From positions 1 to 28,992 of the forward strand of contig LRSR01004554.1 of the NCBI GenBank assembly GCA_001579985.1: 28,992 nt of DNA. The letters are read 5' to 3'. Each line of letters begins with the position of its first letter. Positions within the stretch are counted from its first letter, which is position 1. Origin of the DNA: Hypsibius dujardini (taxonomy: Eukaryota; Tardigrada; Eutardigrada; Parachela; Hypsibiidae). The notes beneath the pieces are model-generated. The model was not told where the DNA came from. It worked only from the letters and a program-made list of their open reading frames with translations, and ran no database searches. A program made the translations under genes and the position numbers. This document shows positions 10,970 to 20,968 of this stretch, piece by piece.

Positions 10970-10975
10970 AATAAA
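10970..10975 (+). terminator. SORD: Polyadenylation signal AATAAA of SORD
   Basis: A canonical AATAAA lies 90 bp after the SORD stop codon in AT-rich sequence, followed by an A-rich tract. Confidence 0.65.
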
Positions 10976-11560
10976 ATCTGTAATACCAAAAAAAAGATAT
11001 AAAAAACATGCAGTGACTTTTAAGGTTTTTCGCAGTACTCTGCGCCAATTTTTGCAGTAACACGGAATAACTGGTATATTCTATGTGTTATATCCTAGCA
11101 TAATATTCTATTACTAGTATTCTCAATACTGTTTTTCGCAGTTTGAATTGGTTGGTAATTAATCTCTAAACGACCCAAATTGTTCATATCAAATTTCCCC
11201 TTTTAGTTTCAATTAAATTTTTAAAGCATTTTATTTATCTAAAATCGCAAAATGTACTTCAGATATTAAGAATATAAATCTCATTTTAAATGTAAAAATG
11301 TTGCTCTTCTTCTACACATATGTTTTTTAATAACAAAACGTTGCCGGCGGATCTTCATTTATTTATTATTTAATTTAAATTTCAAACACGTTAAATAAAC
11401 AACATGAAAATCAAAATAAGTGATGCACAGGTAGATCAGGCCAAAATGGCGAATCAATCAACCAATCAGTCGACCAACGCGCCGGCGAAAACTGGACTTA
11501 GCTGTCCTCGACTCTCATGAAACCTGGAAGAGCCACCTCTCTTCCTGCAGCCATTTCTGC
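10976..11560. other. AT-rich intergenic region
   Basis: About 580 bp, very AT-rich up to 11430, with no open frame or motif I can support. The last 100 bp are more GC-rich and may be the 3' end of the minus-strand frame next to it. Confidence 0.55.
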
Positions 11561-11569
11561 AGCGACATA

Positions 11570-12155
11570 CTACGAAGCGACTGACAAATGTGATTCAAAT
11601 AGAATGAACACTTTAAGCCGGAGTAATAATTGAACAATAGCCCACCACTCGCAGGCGCTGAAACCGCGCAGTTTCGTCAAGCGCGAGACGCCAAACAGCA
11701 GAAAGCTCTCCAGAACTTCTTTCAGTTTATCGCTCCACCACTTCTCGGTCAATCCCAACACGGACGCGGATTCCGGTCCTCCGGTGCCTTTGTCATTTTT
11801 CACGAAAAATCCCAGCAGGTGTAAAATAGGACGTTTCTGGAAGGAATTGGGAAAAGATAAACAAGACAATGCTCCTTTTGTTTCTGCAAAGTTTGCACTT
11901 GTTCCTGCAAAGTTTGCACCTGTTCCTGCAAAGTTTGCACATGTTCCTGCAAAGTTTGCACTTGTTCCTGCAAAGTTTGCACATGTTCCTGCAAAGTTTT
12001 CACTTGTTCCTGCAAAGTTTGCACTTGTTCCTGCAAAGTTTGCACTTGTTCTTCTAGTGTTTCCGTTTGTTCCTGTGATGTTTCCGCTTAAACATTGCAG
12101 GAACGCCCAGTATTTCAATCTCGATTTGTCGGTTCTGCATTCCTGAATTTTGAAT
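11570..12155 (-). CDS. Unassigned open frame with a 21-bp tandem repeat; possible coiled-coil gene
   Basis: One minus-strand frame is open from about 12155 to the stop at 11570, roughly 195 codons without a clear ATG. Its left half is made of 7-residue repeats of the type SANFAGT. The right half, non-repetitive, reads like a real protein: RPILHLLGFFVKND, then GLTEKWWSDKLKEVLESFL, then SRLTKLRGFSACEWW. In a second frame the same repeats read LQEQVQT, a textbook heptad with Leu and Val at a/d positions, for about eight units. That frame is closed upstream by a stop and would need a splice acceptor near 12070. I do not recognise the family. Either frame, or neither, may be coding. Confidence 0.35.
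11880..12056. repeat. 21-bp tandem repeat (about eight units)
   Basis: The unit is GTTCCTGCAAAGTTTGCACT plus one base, repeated about eight times with single-base variants. The 21-bp period keeps reading frame in all six frames, which explains several overlapping open frames here. Confidence 0.95.
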
Positions 12156-12843
12156 CTTCAAGGAAAATGTCTATCATCAAAGCACTGGAGTTTTTGAGCA
12201 AAAGTGATGTGTAGTTAGCATCTGGATCTTTTCGTTTGTTCCTGTCAACCCAATGGTTGTTCTGTCACCGACTAAATGCAAGAAATGATTGGTTTACAAT
12301 TGGTACAATTGCAACTCGAACAATTGGTTTATCCTTTGATGATCAGAATCTAGCAAGCAAGATGTTTCATCGTGGACGTTAAATAGAAGCACCACGACAT
12401 GGAAATCTTTCGAAGGAATGGAAAACGTACATCCAACCGAGATTGCTAAAAACTCAAAAATACTGGCCGTTACATAAAACGCAAGTACGAAGAGTGAAAA
12501 TAAACGAAATCTTAATTTCACATTTCTTGACAAGAGGTGAGGTCATCGGACTACAAAACAATGTCCAAATAAATCTCTGAGAACATTTAACACACAAAAC
12601 AAAAGAGATCATCGAATCCATTTTTGGTTAAAAAAATGAGTGAATATACGTAAAAGCGTAAAACGAATTAGAACAATAGAAGTTCTAACCTGCGTCAGAC
12701 GCAATTGGCGAAGATTCGGCGACCTTGAGAATATTCAATATTCGGAATGATTTAAAATACAAAAAATATAATCGCCATTTAAAAGCACATCGGCATATTT
12801 ATATAAAATCCGAAGTTTTACTTTAAATATTAGGTTATTATTA
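12156..12843. other. AT-rich intergenic region
   Basis: About 690 bp of AT-rich DNA. A minus-strand frame at 12294-12533 reads as a hydrophobic N-terminus but has no ATG in frame and an upstream stop, so I do not call it a gene. Confidence 0.5.
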
Positions 12844-12987
12844 GGTCGGTTCGGTACCCCTGGTCGGTTCGGTATCCCGGGCCGGTTCGGTATCCCGGGC
12901 CGGTTCGGTACCACTGGTAGGTTCGGTATCTCGGGCCGGTTCGGTATCCCGGGCCGGTTCGGTATCCCGGGCCGGTTCGGTACGGCA
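12844..12987. repeat. 18-bp minisatellite array A (forward), eight units
   Basis: Eight 18-bp units of the form GGCCGGTTCGGTATCCCG with point variants, for example GGTACCCCT endings. The 6-residue period yields artefact frames of the YRTGPG type on the minus strand. Confidence 0.95.
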
Positions 12988-13179
12988 CATTGAGGTTGGT
13001 TAGGTGCCCTTTACAGGTGCCCGGCATCCTGTTTTTTTACATTCCTTTAAAGTTATTTGCGCTTTTTCATCTCAGCGCTTTTTCTGTTATTGTGTGTCTT
13101 GTCGAGGAAAGGCAGTGTTACAGTTTTAAGAAAAATAAACATTCGCAGAGTTCTGCTAGCTTTTCTGGGGAAATCAAAT

Positions 13180-13530
13180 GCACAGACGGTGGTATCACAA
13201 TTTCACAATGCCTCAAAAATTACCGGAACCATGCAGAAAGCCCAGGTGTTATTTAGCATTTGGGGAGGGTCATAGACCCGTCTAGACCTTCCGGTACGGG
13301 GGGCCATAATTTTTAATTTTAAATATATTAAATATGTTGGCATGATTTTGCTATTTTTTACTCTAAAAAACGTCAGGGGGTACCATTGGGTCACTTTCGA
13401 TTTCGGACAGGGGGGGGGGGAATTGCCCACTTGCCACCCTCCAGGACGCGCCACTGGGTAGGGTGCTAAACCGCGACTGGGCAGGATTTTTCACGCAAAC
13501 ATCATTGGAAGAAAAAAATCCAATTGCCCA
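13180..13530. repeat. Dispersed repeat, copy 1 (interrupted by an insertion)
   Basis: Sequence from ACAGACGGTGGTATCACAAT through CCATGCAGAAAGCCCAGGTG and GCTAAACCGCGACTGGGCA matches 14403-14565. Copy 1 is split by about 190 bp (13263-13455) that copy 2 lacks. The end segment rich in CAAACATCATTGGAAG is inverted relative to copy 2. Confidence 0.8.
13263..13455. mobile_element. About 190-bp insertion inside the dispersed repeat
   Basis: The inserted DNA starts near GAGGGTCATAGACCC and ends near CAGGACGCGCCACTGGG. Comparison with the uninterrupted copy at 14490-14515 shows TGGG on both sides, a possible short target duplication. It contains homopolymer G and AT-rich parts and no open frame. The GGCGCGTCCTGG-type end resembles termini of many invertebrate DNA transposons, but the family is not determined. 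Confidence 0.55.
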
Positions 13531-13755
13531 CGCCATATAAGTTCCCTATTAGGAGAAGTCTGTCATAGACTTGTATTGTAGGCTCAGGTTTTACCCAGTC
13601 TGAGCCATACTTTACTGGTTTCTGGACTTAGAATTTTTTCGATCCCCATAAATGATGCCTGTGCATAGTATATAATTTTACTGTGTGCGAAGTGTGGTAG
13701 CCGCAGCCTGATAGGGCCTTTTCATAGAAGGATGAATCAAATGTAATTTCCAAAA

Positions 13756-13783
13756 TTATTATTATTATTATTATTATTATTAA
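13756..13783. repeat. (ATT)n trinucleotide microsatellite
   Basis: About nine ATT units in a row, next to the reverse-oriented minisatellite array B. Confidence 0.9.
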
Positions 13784-13835
13784 TTTCTAAACGATGAAGG
13801 GAGAACGAAGTTGATTTTAAACGAATGTAAACATA

Positions 13836-13946
13836 CAGGGTAACGGACACAGTCAAAGGGTACCGAACCAACCTTAGGGTATCTAACCTGTTAAGGGTAC
13901 CGAACTTATTAACGGTACCGACCCGGCCAAGGGTACCGAACCGTTC
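13836..13946. repeat. 18-bp minisatellite array B (reverse orientation)
   Basis: Degenerate 18-bp units of the type AAGGGTACCGAACC, reverse-complement to array A. The flank on its left, read on the minus strand (TTTACATTCGTTTAAA), resembles the flank to the right of array A (TTTACATTCCTTTAAA). Arrays A and B therefore belong to inverted copies of one element. Confidence 0.8.
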
Positions 13947-14115
13947 TAAGATATGACAGTTTTGGGATGAGTTAGACGGACGAATAGTTACTTCAGAGCT
14001 GAACAAATTAGGTCAGGGCCTGCTGGCTGGTCGACCTACCGAGTAGGTCGACCCTCACGGTAGCTATCCGTCCGTACGGCTAACTCATCAGAATTTGAAA
14101 AAATGCGATATCCTA

Positions 14116-14283
14116 GATTGGTTCGGGTCCCCTGGCCGGTTAGGTACCCCTGGCCGGTTAGGTACCCCTGGCCGGTTAGGTACCCCTAGCCGGTTCGGTA
14201 CCCTAGCTGGTTCGGTACCCTAGCTGGTTCGGTACCCTAGCTGGTTCGGTACCCCTGGCCGGTTAGGTACCCTTAGCCGGTTC
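14116..14283. repeat. 18-bp minisatellite array C (forward), about nine units
   Basis: Units of the type GGCCGGTTAGGTACCCCT and GCTGGTTCGGTACCCTA. It is separated by about 45 bp from the reverse array D, so the two can form a large hairpin. Confidence 0.95.
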
Positions 14284-14325
14284 TTTTTCTAAAACCTTTA
14301 TCAATATTATAAAGAGTGCAGGGTG

Positions 14326-14402
14326 CCGGTAAAGGGTACATAACCGGCCAGGGGTACCGAACCGGCTAGGGGTACCTAACCGGCCAGGGGTACCGAACCG
14401 GC
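14326..14402. repeat. 18-bp minisatellite array D (reverse), about four units
   Basis: Units of the type AACCGGCCAGGGGTACCG, reverse-complement to array C. It runs directly into dispersed repeat copy 2. Confidence 0.9.
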
Positions 14403-14590
14403 ACAGACGGTATAGCACAGACGGTATCACAAATTCACAATGCCTCAAAAAATTTCTAAGTACTGGAACCATGCAGAAAGCCCAGGTGTTATTTAGCGTC
14501 TGGGTGGGTGCTAAACCGCGACTGGGCAAGGATTTTTTTCTTCCAATGATGTTTGCGTGGATTTTTCTTCCGTTGATGTTTGTGTCTGAA
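14403..14590. repeat. Dispersed repeat, copy 2
   Basis: Matches copy 1 over ACAATGCCTCAAAAA, ACCATGCAGAAAGCCCAGGTG-type sequence and GCTAAACCGCGACTGGGCA. It ends in two tandem, slightly different copies of a unit of about 28 bp that starts with GGATTTTT and contains TGATGTTTG. Confidence 0.8.
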
Positions 14591-14854
14591 GAACCAGTTC
14601 CTTACTTCCGTTTTGGTCTATCACAATCAATCAACTAAGGTAAATTAGATGTGCGTTGCGCATGGGCATATTTCCTTAGTGCGCAAAGTGCAGCGCAGGC
14701 AAGTTGGATTTCCACACTTCGGTTTTTCCTCTTCGGGTTGTTCTGGTTGCTCTCATAACAGTCATGATTCTCATCAGCATTAAATTGTAATTGTTAACTC
14801 ATTTGGTTTTAAGGATTGCATTGACTTTCACATCCACCAAAATCAGACATCATC

Positions 14855-17800
14855 ATGGAATGGAATCACTCGACGCCGTTTAATCAAAGCAGCGTCGTCA
14901 CCAGCGGAATTTCAGCCGGTGGTATCCAACTAAACTCTTCCCGCACCCTTCCTGTGGCTGGAAATATTCCCAGCTGGCTCACTCCGTCCGCGGGAAACTC
15001 CCTCGCATCCCTTCGGTCACTGGTAAACCAGTCGGATGGCCAGGCTAGGTGGAGTGGAATGTCGTCAATAACGGCGTCTAATTTGATGGCCGCGGAGGCG
15101 CCGCCGCAAGTCGCAAGTGAGTTTATTCTTAATTAATTTGTGTTTGAAGAAATCATTGTGAAGCCGCTTTGAGTCTTCGATGTGTTTGAACGTCAAAAAC
15201 AGAATGGGTGACACGCGTTGTTATTTTATGCGTTGATATTTTGCTATCTGACTCGGCTGATCAATTCATCAATCAAGCAAGTTCTAACGATTGTGTTTGC
15301 ATAGCTAATCAATTCATCGATCAAACAACGGCTATCCATTACTTTTGCATGAGCTAATCATTTCATCAATCAAGCATATGCTATCTATTGTGTTTGCATG
15401 AGCGAAGTAGATTAACGTACAAACTCATCGGTTGATTGCGGTGTAACTTTGTTTCAACCGTGCTTGACGATTGAATTTTTCGAAGTTGCTTATTTATTGA
15501 CCCTCACTAGTGTTGCTGAACTCTAATTCAAAGATATTTTAAATGGTCAAAAAGTGGTTTTGGTTATTCAATTGAATATTTTTTATTTCATTTGTAAAAA
15601 GAACATGCCTGTAAATCTATTAGTGTAAAGGCCTGTGTTTATTTTATAACCCCAAAATCTGAATTTAGTTTAAACGTTGAAAATGGTTTATTTGAAATTT
15701 ACTCATTATCAGTGCTGAAAATATGGCTTTTATCTTAAATAAAATGGAATTTTTAATCTTATATTGAGTATGTCTAGAGTTATCAACTTATCTTTAGTAA
15801 GACTGTCAATTACATTATTGACAATCATACAATCAACTAAACTCATACATACACCATTAGCGCAGTATGGTTGTCTCGTCAGCGGAAACGCCTTACTTCG
15901 AGCACTATTTTCTGATTGACGCTGTTTTATTTCTAGACAGCTTCCTCGAAGCAACGGAGCGCCTACTCAAGGATGGATCGCAGTATAAACAGAAACACGA
16001 AGATGCCAGTCGCAGTTTGGCCGGGACCTTTTTGACGGTCGGCGCGGAGCAACATCCAGAAAGTGTCAAGGTGTGTGTGTTTGTCTTTACATTCACCCGG
16101 TCACATCTTCTGTATGTACATTCACGTTCGTGTAGGAATAAACTCGGTATTATAATTGATCCAGTCGGCTTTTTCTGCAGGATTTTCTCGATAAGAAGCG
16201 GCAAGAAGCACGGGGCGCCCTCATTGAGTCCGAAGCATCCGTCTGCATACAGGCTAAACGGCGCGAGGCCTATCTCACGCCGGACATCGAATGGGAAAAG
16301 TTCAAAGAGAACGCGGTGTCGCAGTATCTGGGTGCTGGGAGCGGTGGCATGCTGGCGCTCTTACGGAGCCAGAAACAACAGCGATCACTGGATGTATCCG
16401 GCAGTCAACTGGGTGATCGCCAACTGACGAAGGAGGAACTTCTCTTTATCCAAACGGTAAGTTCCAGGTACTGTAAACACATACAACACAAAGGGTTACC
16501 CTAATTTTTTTATCACGAAACGTAGAAGTCTGCTGTCGGTTTTTTAAGAGATATCTAAAAAACAGCTTTTCTCTCTCCTCATTCGTCTCTGTTGTCTGTC
16601 TGTCTCTCATTTGTTTGCCTGTCACGTGGAGTGGTTACCGTCGTCATCCCAGAAACTCTCTTTCGGAGTCCTGATGTTGGGCGATGTCCTTTTGCGGCCA
16701 ACCGGTTAGCGCATCCCGGAACAGCATGATGAGCAAGTAGGGTTGCATGCGGCGTGGGAAGTGAAGCTCCCTCATCACACCGGCGGCTTCCCGGCATGGA
16801 AGCGCACGGGAAGAGTGAATGGATTTCGTGGCAGTACGGGCATGGGGTACCACACAGACTGGGAAACGGAGGTTGGCTGTTCGATGACGGGAAACCAGCC
16901 GCTCCGCACCGGGGGGTTCCAGAAAGTGGAGGTGAAAACAATAGCTCCTACGGGGAATGAAGATAACTTGTTTCCGTCAGAAATTTGATTCACGTCGACA
17001 GAGACAGACAGACAGTCAGTCAGGCAGTCAGGGAGACAGGCAGACAAAAATCATTAGCAGGCAGGCAAACAGACGGATAGAGAGACAGACAAACTCTAAT
17101 GAGTGCAAATTCTCTCACCTCGTTTGGGGGGAGATTGTTTTGTCTGCCGGAGTTCCGATGAGGACGGTGAAATGCCGGTTGGTGGCAGCATGCGACAGTT
17201 GATCAGGTGCTCGCTTGATAGTACCGCTAGGAGTAAAACGTGCAGGGAAATCATATTGGAAGTCTTTTCAGTACTAGAATGTAGTAGTCTTGCAATGATT
17301 GAATGGCACAGTCGATTATGGCGTTCGAGACTTGAGATCTGACCGACAATGTCAGTGCGTCGATGGAGTACTTTGTAAATCCGCGAATCCTTTTATTGCT
17401 ACAATTTATTGGTTACCGTAATCTTCGAGCGGTTGCGTCAGAACCACATCAACATGAATTGGGGTGAGGTGCGCGGAAGGGTTGAGAAAGGCGGGCTTGC
17501 AATCAGCCAGGTAAAGGCCTCACATGCTGATAATACAAAGCCAGAGAGTAAATTATAAAGATTTACACGAACTGACCGGGCAAAAAATTATGACCATACT
17601 AGTTCCCACCCTTCCCAGCACGTGCAGGGTGCAGTTGAGTGGGAGATTGAGGCTTGCTGTTGGGCCTGAACAGGACGCTAGACTCTTCAGAAGTGGGCGA
17701 ATACTCCCCTTTACAAACCTTTGGTAGCTAATGTTTTAGTTTTGGTTTTGGTTTTGGTTTTTCGAAAAAGTGAAATAAAACTTAAGTCATCTAATTTCGA

Positions 17801-19005
17801 TTAAAATTAAATTAAAAGTTCAGTAAAAAAATAAGCTGAAAACCCTTAGTTTTTTGAGTTAGCTAACATTTTGTGAACTAAAAATACTAATTAGTTGATT
17901 AATTTTAGTTATTTTCCACCCGTAATTCTTTAGTGATTCCCCTCAAATTCCCGTCGTCTCGTATAGCTGCTGTGCCTGTCAGTTGTTGATACATCGGTTA
18001 AAGTATTTCTGATTAGGGAACATCCGTTAATGACGTCAGTAATTTTTATTAGGCGACTCGACCCCCCCTCCCCTAACGTCAGAGTTCGTCAGAATTTTTT
18101 TAACCCCCCCCCTAGATCTTCAGTTTCTGACGTCAGAAACCAAAGACCCNAGTCAGAGTTCGTCAGGTATTTTTCGCCCCCCACCCCCCTAATCAATACT
18201 GACGTCATTAACGGATGTTCCCTTATTGTTCTCCTGTCTCCTGTGTCTTTCTCTAAATGACTATGCGTGACGCCTGTGGAACAGCGCGGTTGATACAAAA
18301 TGCATTCAAGTGCAATATTTCAGAAAGAACCTTCTATTCCCAGTCAGATATTGACTAGTATTGCTTGTCTACTTGCAGTTGCGCGACTGCAACGACGAGA
18401 TTCTCACGACCCATAGCGCCGTGTCCAACCTACTCGAGCGCTTCTCCGCCATCTTCACCACATTGTCCACCGACAAGGCCGTCCGCGAGCTGTGGAACGC
18501 CTTCTCCGCGGTCGTCGGCCATGCACGAAGCGATGCGCGAGCCGTCACGACGCAAGACCAGGTTGCTGCCTTCCGATCGTCTGAGTCATTCAATAAATTG
18601 CTGATTGCCGGCGCGCGTTCTTACCTCGAGCTGTCGGCATACACTGTGGCGGAGGAGCAGGTCCGCAATCCAGTCCGGGATGTGTCGAATGAGTTGTCTT
18701 CGAATGCCGCGTCGTCAGGGGGAGAGAGCACGAACGTCGTGGTGGCGTATGCTCGCGCACAGCTGAGCAAGAGCCGGCTGTCGTTGGGGGAGTCGACCTC
18801 GGGTACACGGCTGCACGGAGTGCCGGTATGGGCACTTATCTATAGCGCGATTCGGTTGGGCGCCCTGCGGACGGCAGTCACATTCTGCAGCCAGGGTGAC
18901 GAATCCACGCGGGACTTTGCCAGGTTTGTAAAATTCGACAGTATGGAAACGTGAGAAAAATTTCTGCTCGGAAAGATAGATAGACAGACAGACACAGGCA
19001 CAGAC

Positions 19006-19044
<39 letters not shown>

Positions 19045-20968
19045 GCGGCCTTTCGGACGGGCAGGCAGGCAGCTGAGGAGAGAAATAATGGTACATTATG
19101 ACTTCTATCCTTCGAGTTTTTAGGTACATCACCGAGTATCAGCGCAACAACGGAGCCCTTCTCGCCTCCAGTCTCCACGAGCTCCAGACCACCTACCGCA
19201 ACCAGAACCCCGCGAGCGGCAATTCTGATCTTTACAAGCAAGCTGTCATGGCCATCATTTCGCGGGCCGAACCTGAGCAGGATTTTGGAGGCATCATTCA
19301 CTCGGTTCACGACTGGTTGTGGACGAAACTTGCGCAAACCGACACGTCCGCTTCATCGCCCTCTTCATCGTCCATTGACCTGACATTACAGAAACTGCAA
19401 CACACCGTTCGTTCCCGCTTCCCCGCCAAGCAAACAGACGACTGCGAAGCCTTCCTTGCGTTCGTTCTGACCGGGCAGTTCGAGCTGGCGGTGGAAAGGC
19501 TTTTCCTCAACGTCAAATTCCGCTCGCACGCCGCTTTCATGGCCATCGGTTTGAAGCAAGCAAAGGTCCTCCTAATCTCCCACGAAACGCAGCTGGCTTC
19601 GGTGCTCCTGAAACGAGATGGTCTTTTCTTCCTTGATTTGGCTTCGGTGGTCCGCATCTACGCCGATGGATTCCGCCGGCGGCACCTCGAGCCGGCGTTG
19701 GAGGTCTACTTTCACCTGTCTGAAACACCGGCTGTGAAGGTCTCCCACTACGACCATCAATTTTCCAATCTCTTTGAGTTTTGTGTGTACAAACTGGCGA
19801 AGGATACCGGGAACTACGCCGAACTGTTTGGGGTGGCGGATGCGCCGGGAACTGCAGCAGTGGCCGGATTGGCGGTGCCGCGGAAGGGCCTGGTGCATCG
19901 CTTGCTGCCCGACGCGACGCGGGTGGTTGTGGCGTTGGCACAGGATTTGATCCAGAATGGTGAGCTGGTGGAGGGATTGGAGTTGTATGAAACGACCAAG
20001 CAAATGACGGCGATGTTTCGAGTGCTGCTGAAGGTGTTGGCGGATGATGTCCTGTTTCCGACAACGGCCCGTCAGCGGCAGAGCTTACTCAACCTCGCGA
20101 CTAAATATGCTGAACGGTAGGGATTTAACGTAAACTGATTTAAAGACATTCGGGCAAACAGGCAGGCGGACGGAAGTACTGACAGATAGACAGACAACCA
20201 GACAGACAACCAGACAGACAGGCAGGCAGGCCGACAGACAGACAGGCAGGTAGTTAGGCAGGCAGACAGACAGACAGACAAAATTTATCTAACTTTCAGT
20301 GGCTCTGATACCGTTCTGGTTGTTTTTGCGCAGATTCCAAGTCGCCGGCGGCCACGATGACGTAACTGTGCGAAACGTCTATGTAATGCTGGATTTGCTG
20401 ACCTTCCTCAACAGAGTGGATAATCAGGAGTATCGTCAAGCACTGGCGATCATGCGGAACATCAACCTGATCCCACTAGAACAAAATGCCGTTGGAACAG
20501 CAGTGAGTTGACTACTGGACGTTCCATGGGTTGTTATATTCATTCACCACTGGCTTTCCCTTCCTCCTTAGGTTGCGGCATATCAGGCCGACCTGTTGCC
20601 GGAAGTGCGAGAGTGCATTCCCTTTGTGACACTACAGACGATGCAGGCACTGGTCAGCTGTTACGCTGCCGAGAAGGAGCGAATTTTGAGTTCTCGCATC
20701 GGAGCGGAAGTTGGCTCGCCGTTGAGGACGGCTAATTTGCTGGTTTCTGGAGTCCGTTTGAGTGACGGTCTGATTAAGGTAACCTTTGGCATGCGTTCGT
20801 AATGATTGTACCTGTCACGGAACATTTACGCATCTTTCTTACTTCCAGCTGCAAGCAACATACCGGAAGCAGAGTCACGCCATCTTGGACTTTGGCAACA
20901 AAATCCCGTCGCAGCAGCTCCCGAACCTGATGGATCTTTTGATCAAGTTAGAAGGCGCCCTCATTTGA
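14855..20968 (+). CDS. NUP93: Nuclear pore complex protein Nup93
   Basis: Eight exons: 14855-15116, 15937-16070, 16181-16456, 18379-18923, 19124-20116, 20334-20502, 20572-20778 and 20849-20968 (TGA). Phases join throughout, giving 901 residues (human 819). Nup93 is an inner-ring scaffold nucleoporin built as an alpha-helical solenoid; it holds Nup188/205 and the Nup62 complex. Matching blocks run in order: DFLDKKRQEARGALIE, YLTPDIEWEKFKENAVSQYL, VPVWALIYSAIRLGALRTAV (human PVWALIYYCMRCGDL), DLYKQAVMAIISR, LTGQFELAVERLF, VYVMLDLLTFLN, IMRNINLIPLEQ, and the C-terminal LPNLMDLLIKLEGALI. The ATG at 14855 follows a CATCATGG context and is the first in frame; an extra 5' exon is possible. The N-terminal 90 residues are Ser/Asn-rich and poorly conserved. 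Introns 3, 4 and 5 carry CAGA arrays. Confidence 0.95.
15256..15402. repeat. Tandem repeat of about 49 bp, three units, in NUP93 intron 1
   Basis: Three diverged units each begin GCTAATCAATTCATC or a near variant and end in TTTTGCATGA or TGTTTGCATGA. They lie within the 820-bp first intron. No coding content. Confidence 0.85.
16644..17254 (-). CDS. Possible nested antisense gene for a small secreted peptide (two exons)
   Basis: Lies inside NUP93 intron 3 on the opposite strand. Exon 1 (17254-17119) starts MISLHVLLLAVLSSEHLINC, a classical signal peptide, and runs to QTKQSPPKR with a GTGAGA donor in phase 1. The best second exon is 16858-16644. Its acceptor is CGTTTCCCAG and its phase fits. 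It reads VCVVPHARTATK, then AGVMRELHFPRRMQPYLLIM, then LFRDALTGWPQKDIAQ, ending FLG. Total about 116 residues, with dibasic KR and RR sites and three cysteines after the signal. A second in-phase acceptor at 16947 would instead give an exon ending at 16775. The intron carries a CAGA array. I do not recognise a family. This GC-rich region is open in several frames on both strands, so the call needs transcript support. Confidence 0.38.
16997..17093. repeat. (CAGA)n array in NUP93 intron 3
   Basis: An interrupted CAGA/CAGT/CAGG array. On the minus strand it falls in the intron of the possible nested gene. Confidence 0.85.
18016..18222. mobile_element. Harbinger-like MITE (207 bp) in NUP93 intron 3
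   Basis: Perfect terminal inverted repeats of about 26 bp begin GGGAACATCCGTTAATGACG and are complemented at 18197-18222. Direct TTA duplications flank them (18013-18015 and 18223-18225). TTA target sites and GGG-starting termini fit the PIF/Harbinger superfamily. Inside, two direct copies of a CAGAGTTCGTCAG unit with trailing C-runs occur near 18079 and 18154. The single N of the window lies in the element at 18150. There is no open frame, so it is non-autonomous. Confidence 0.85.
18975..19045. repeat. (CAGA)n array in NUP93 intron 4
   Basis: A nearly pure GACA/CAGA run within the 200-bp intron between 18923 and 19124. Confidence 0.9.
20156..20282. repeat. (CAGA)n / (CAGG)n array in NUP93 intron 5
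   Basis: An interrupted array filling most of the 217-bp intron between 20116 and 20334. Confidence 0.9.

Noticed and set aside
12294-12533. Minus-strand frame with a signal-peptide-like hydrophobic start
   Set aside because: No ATG in frame, an upstream stop nearby and no strong acceptor, so it cannot be supported as an exon.
15867-15936. Upstream ATG frame leading into NUP93 exon 2
   Set aside because: It reads through the splice acceptor; the join from exon 1 at 15116 is in phase and better supported.
16743-16988. Plus-strand frames opposite the possible nested gene
   Set aside because: They overlap one another in a GC-rich stretch open on both strands. They lack a signal peptide or matching splice sites, so the minus-strand model was preferred, with caution.
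19537-20064. Long minus-strand frame (about 175 codons), Pro/Arg-rich
   Set aside because: It is the antisense shadow of the GC-rich NUP93 exon at 19124-20116.
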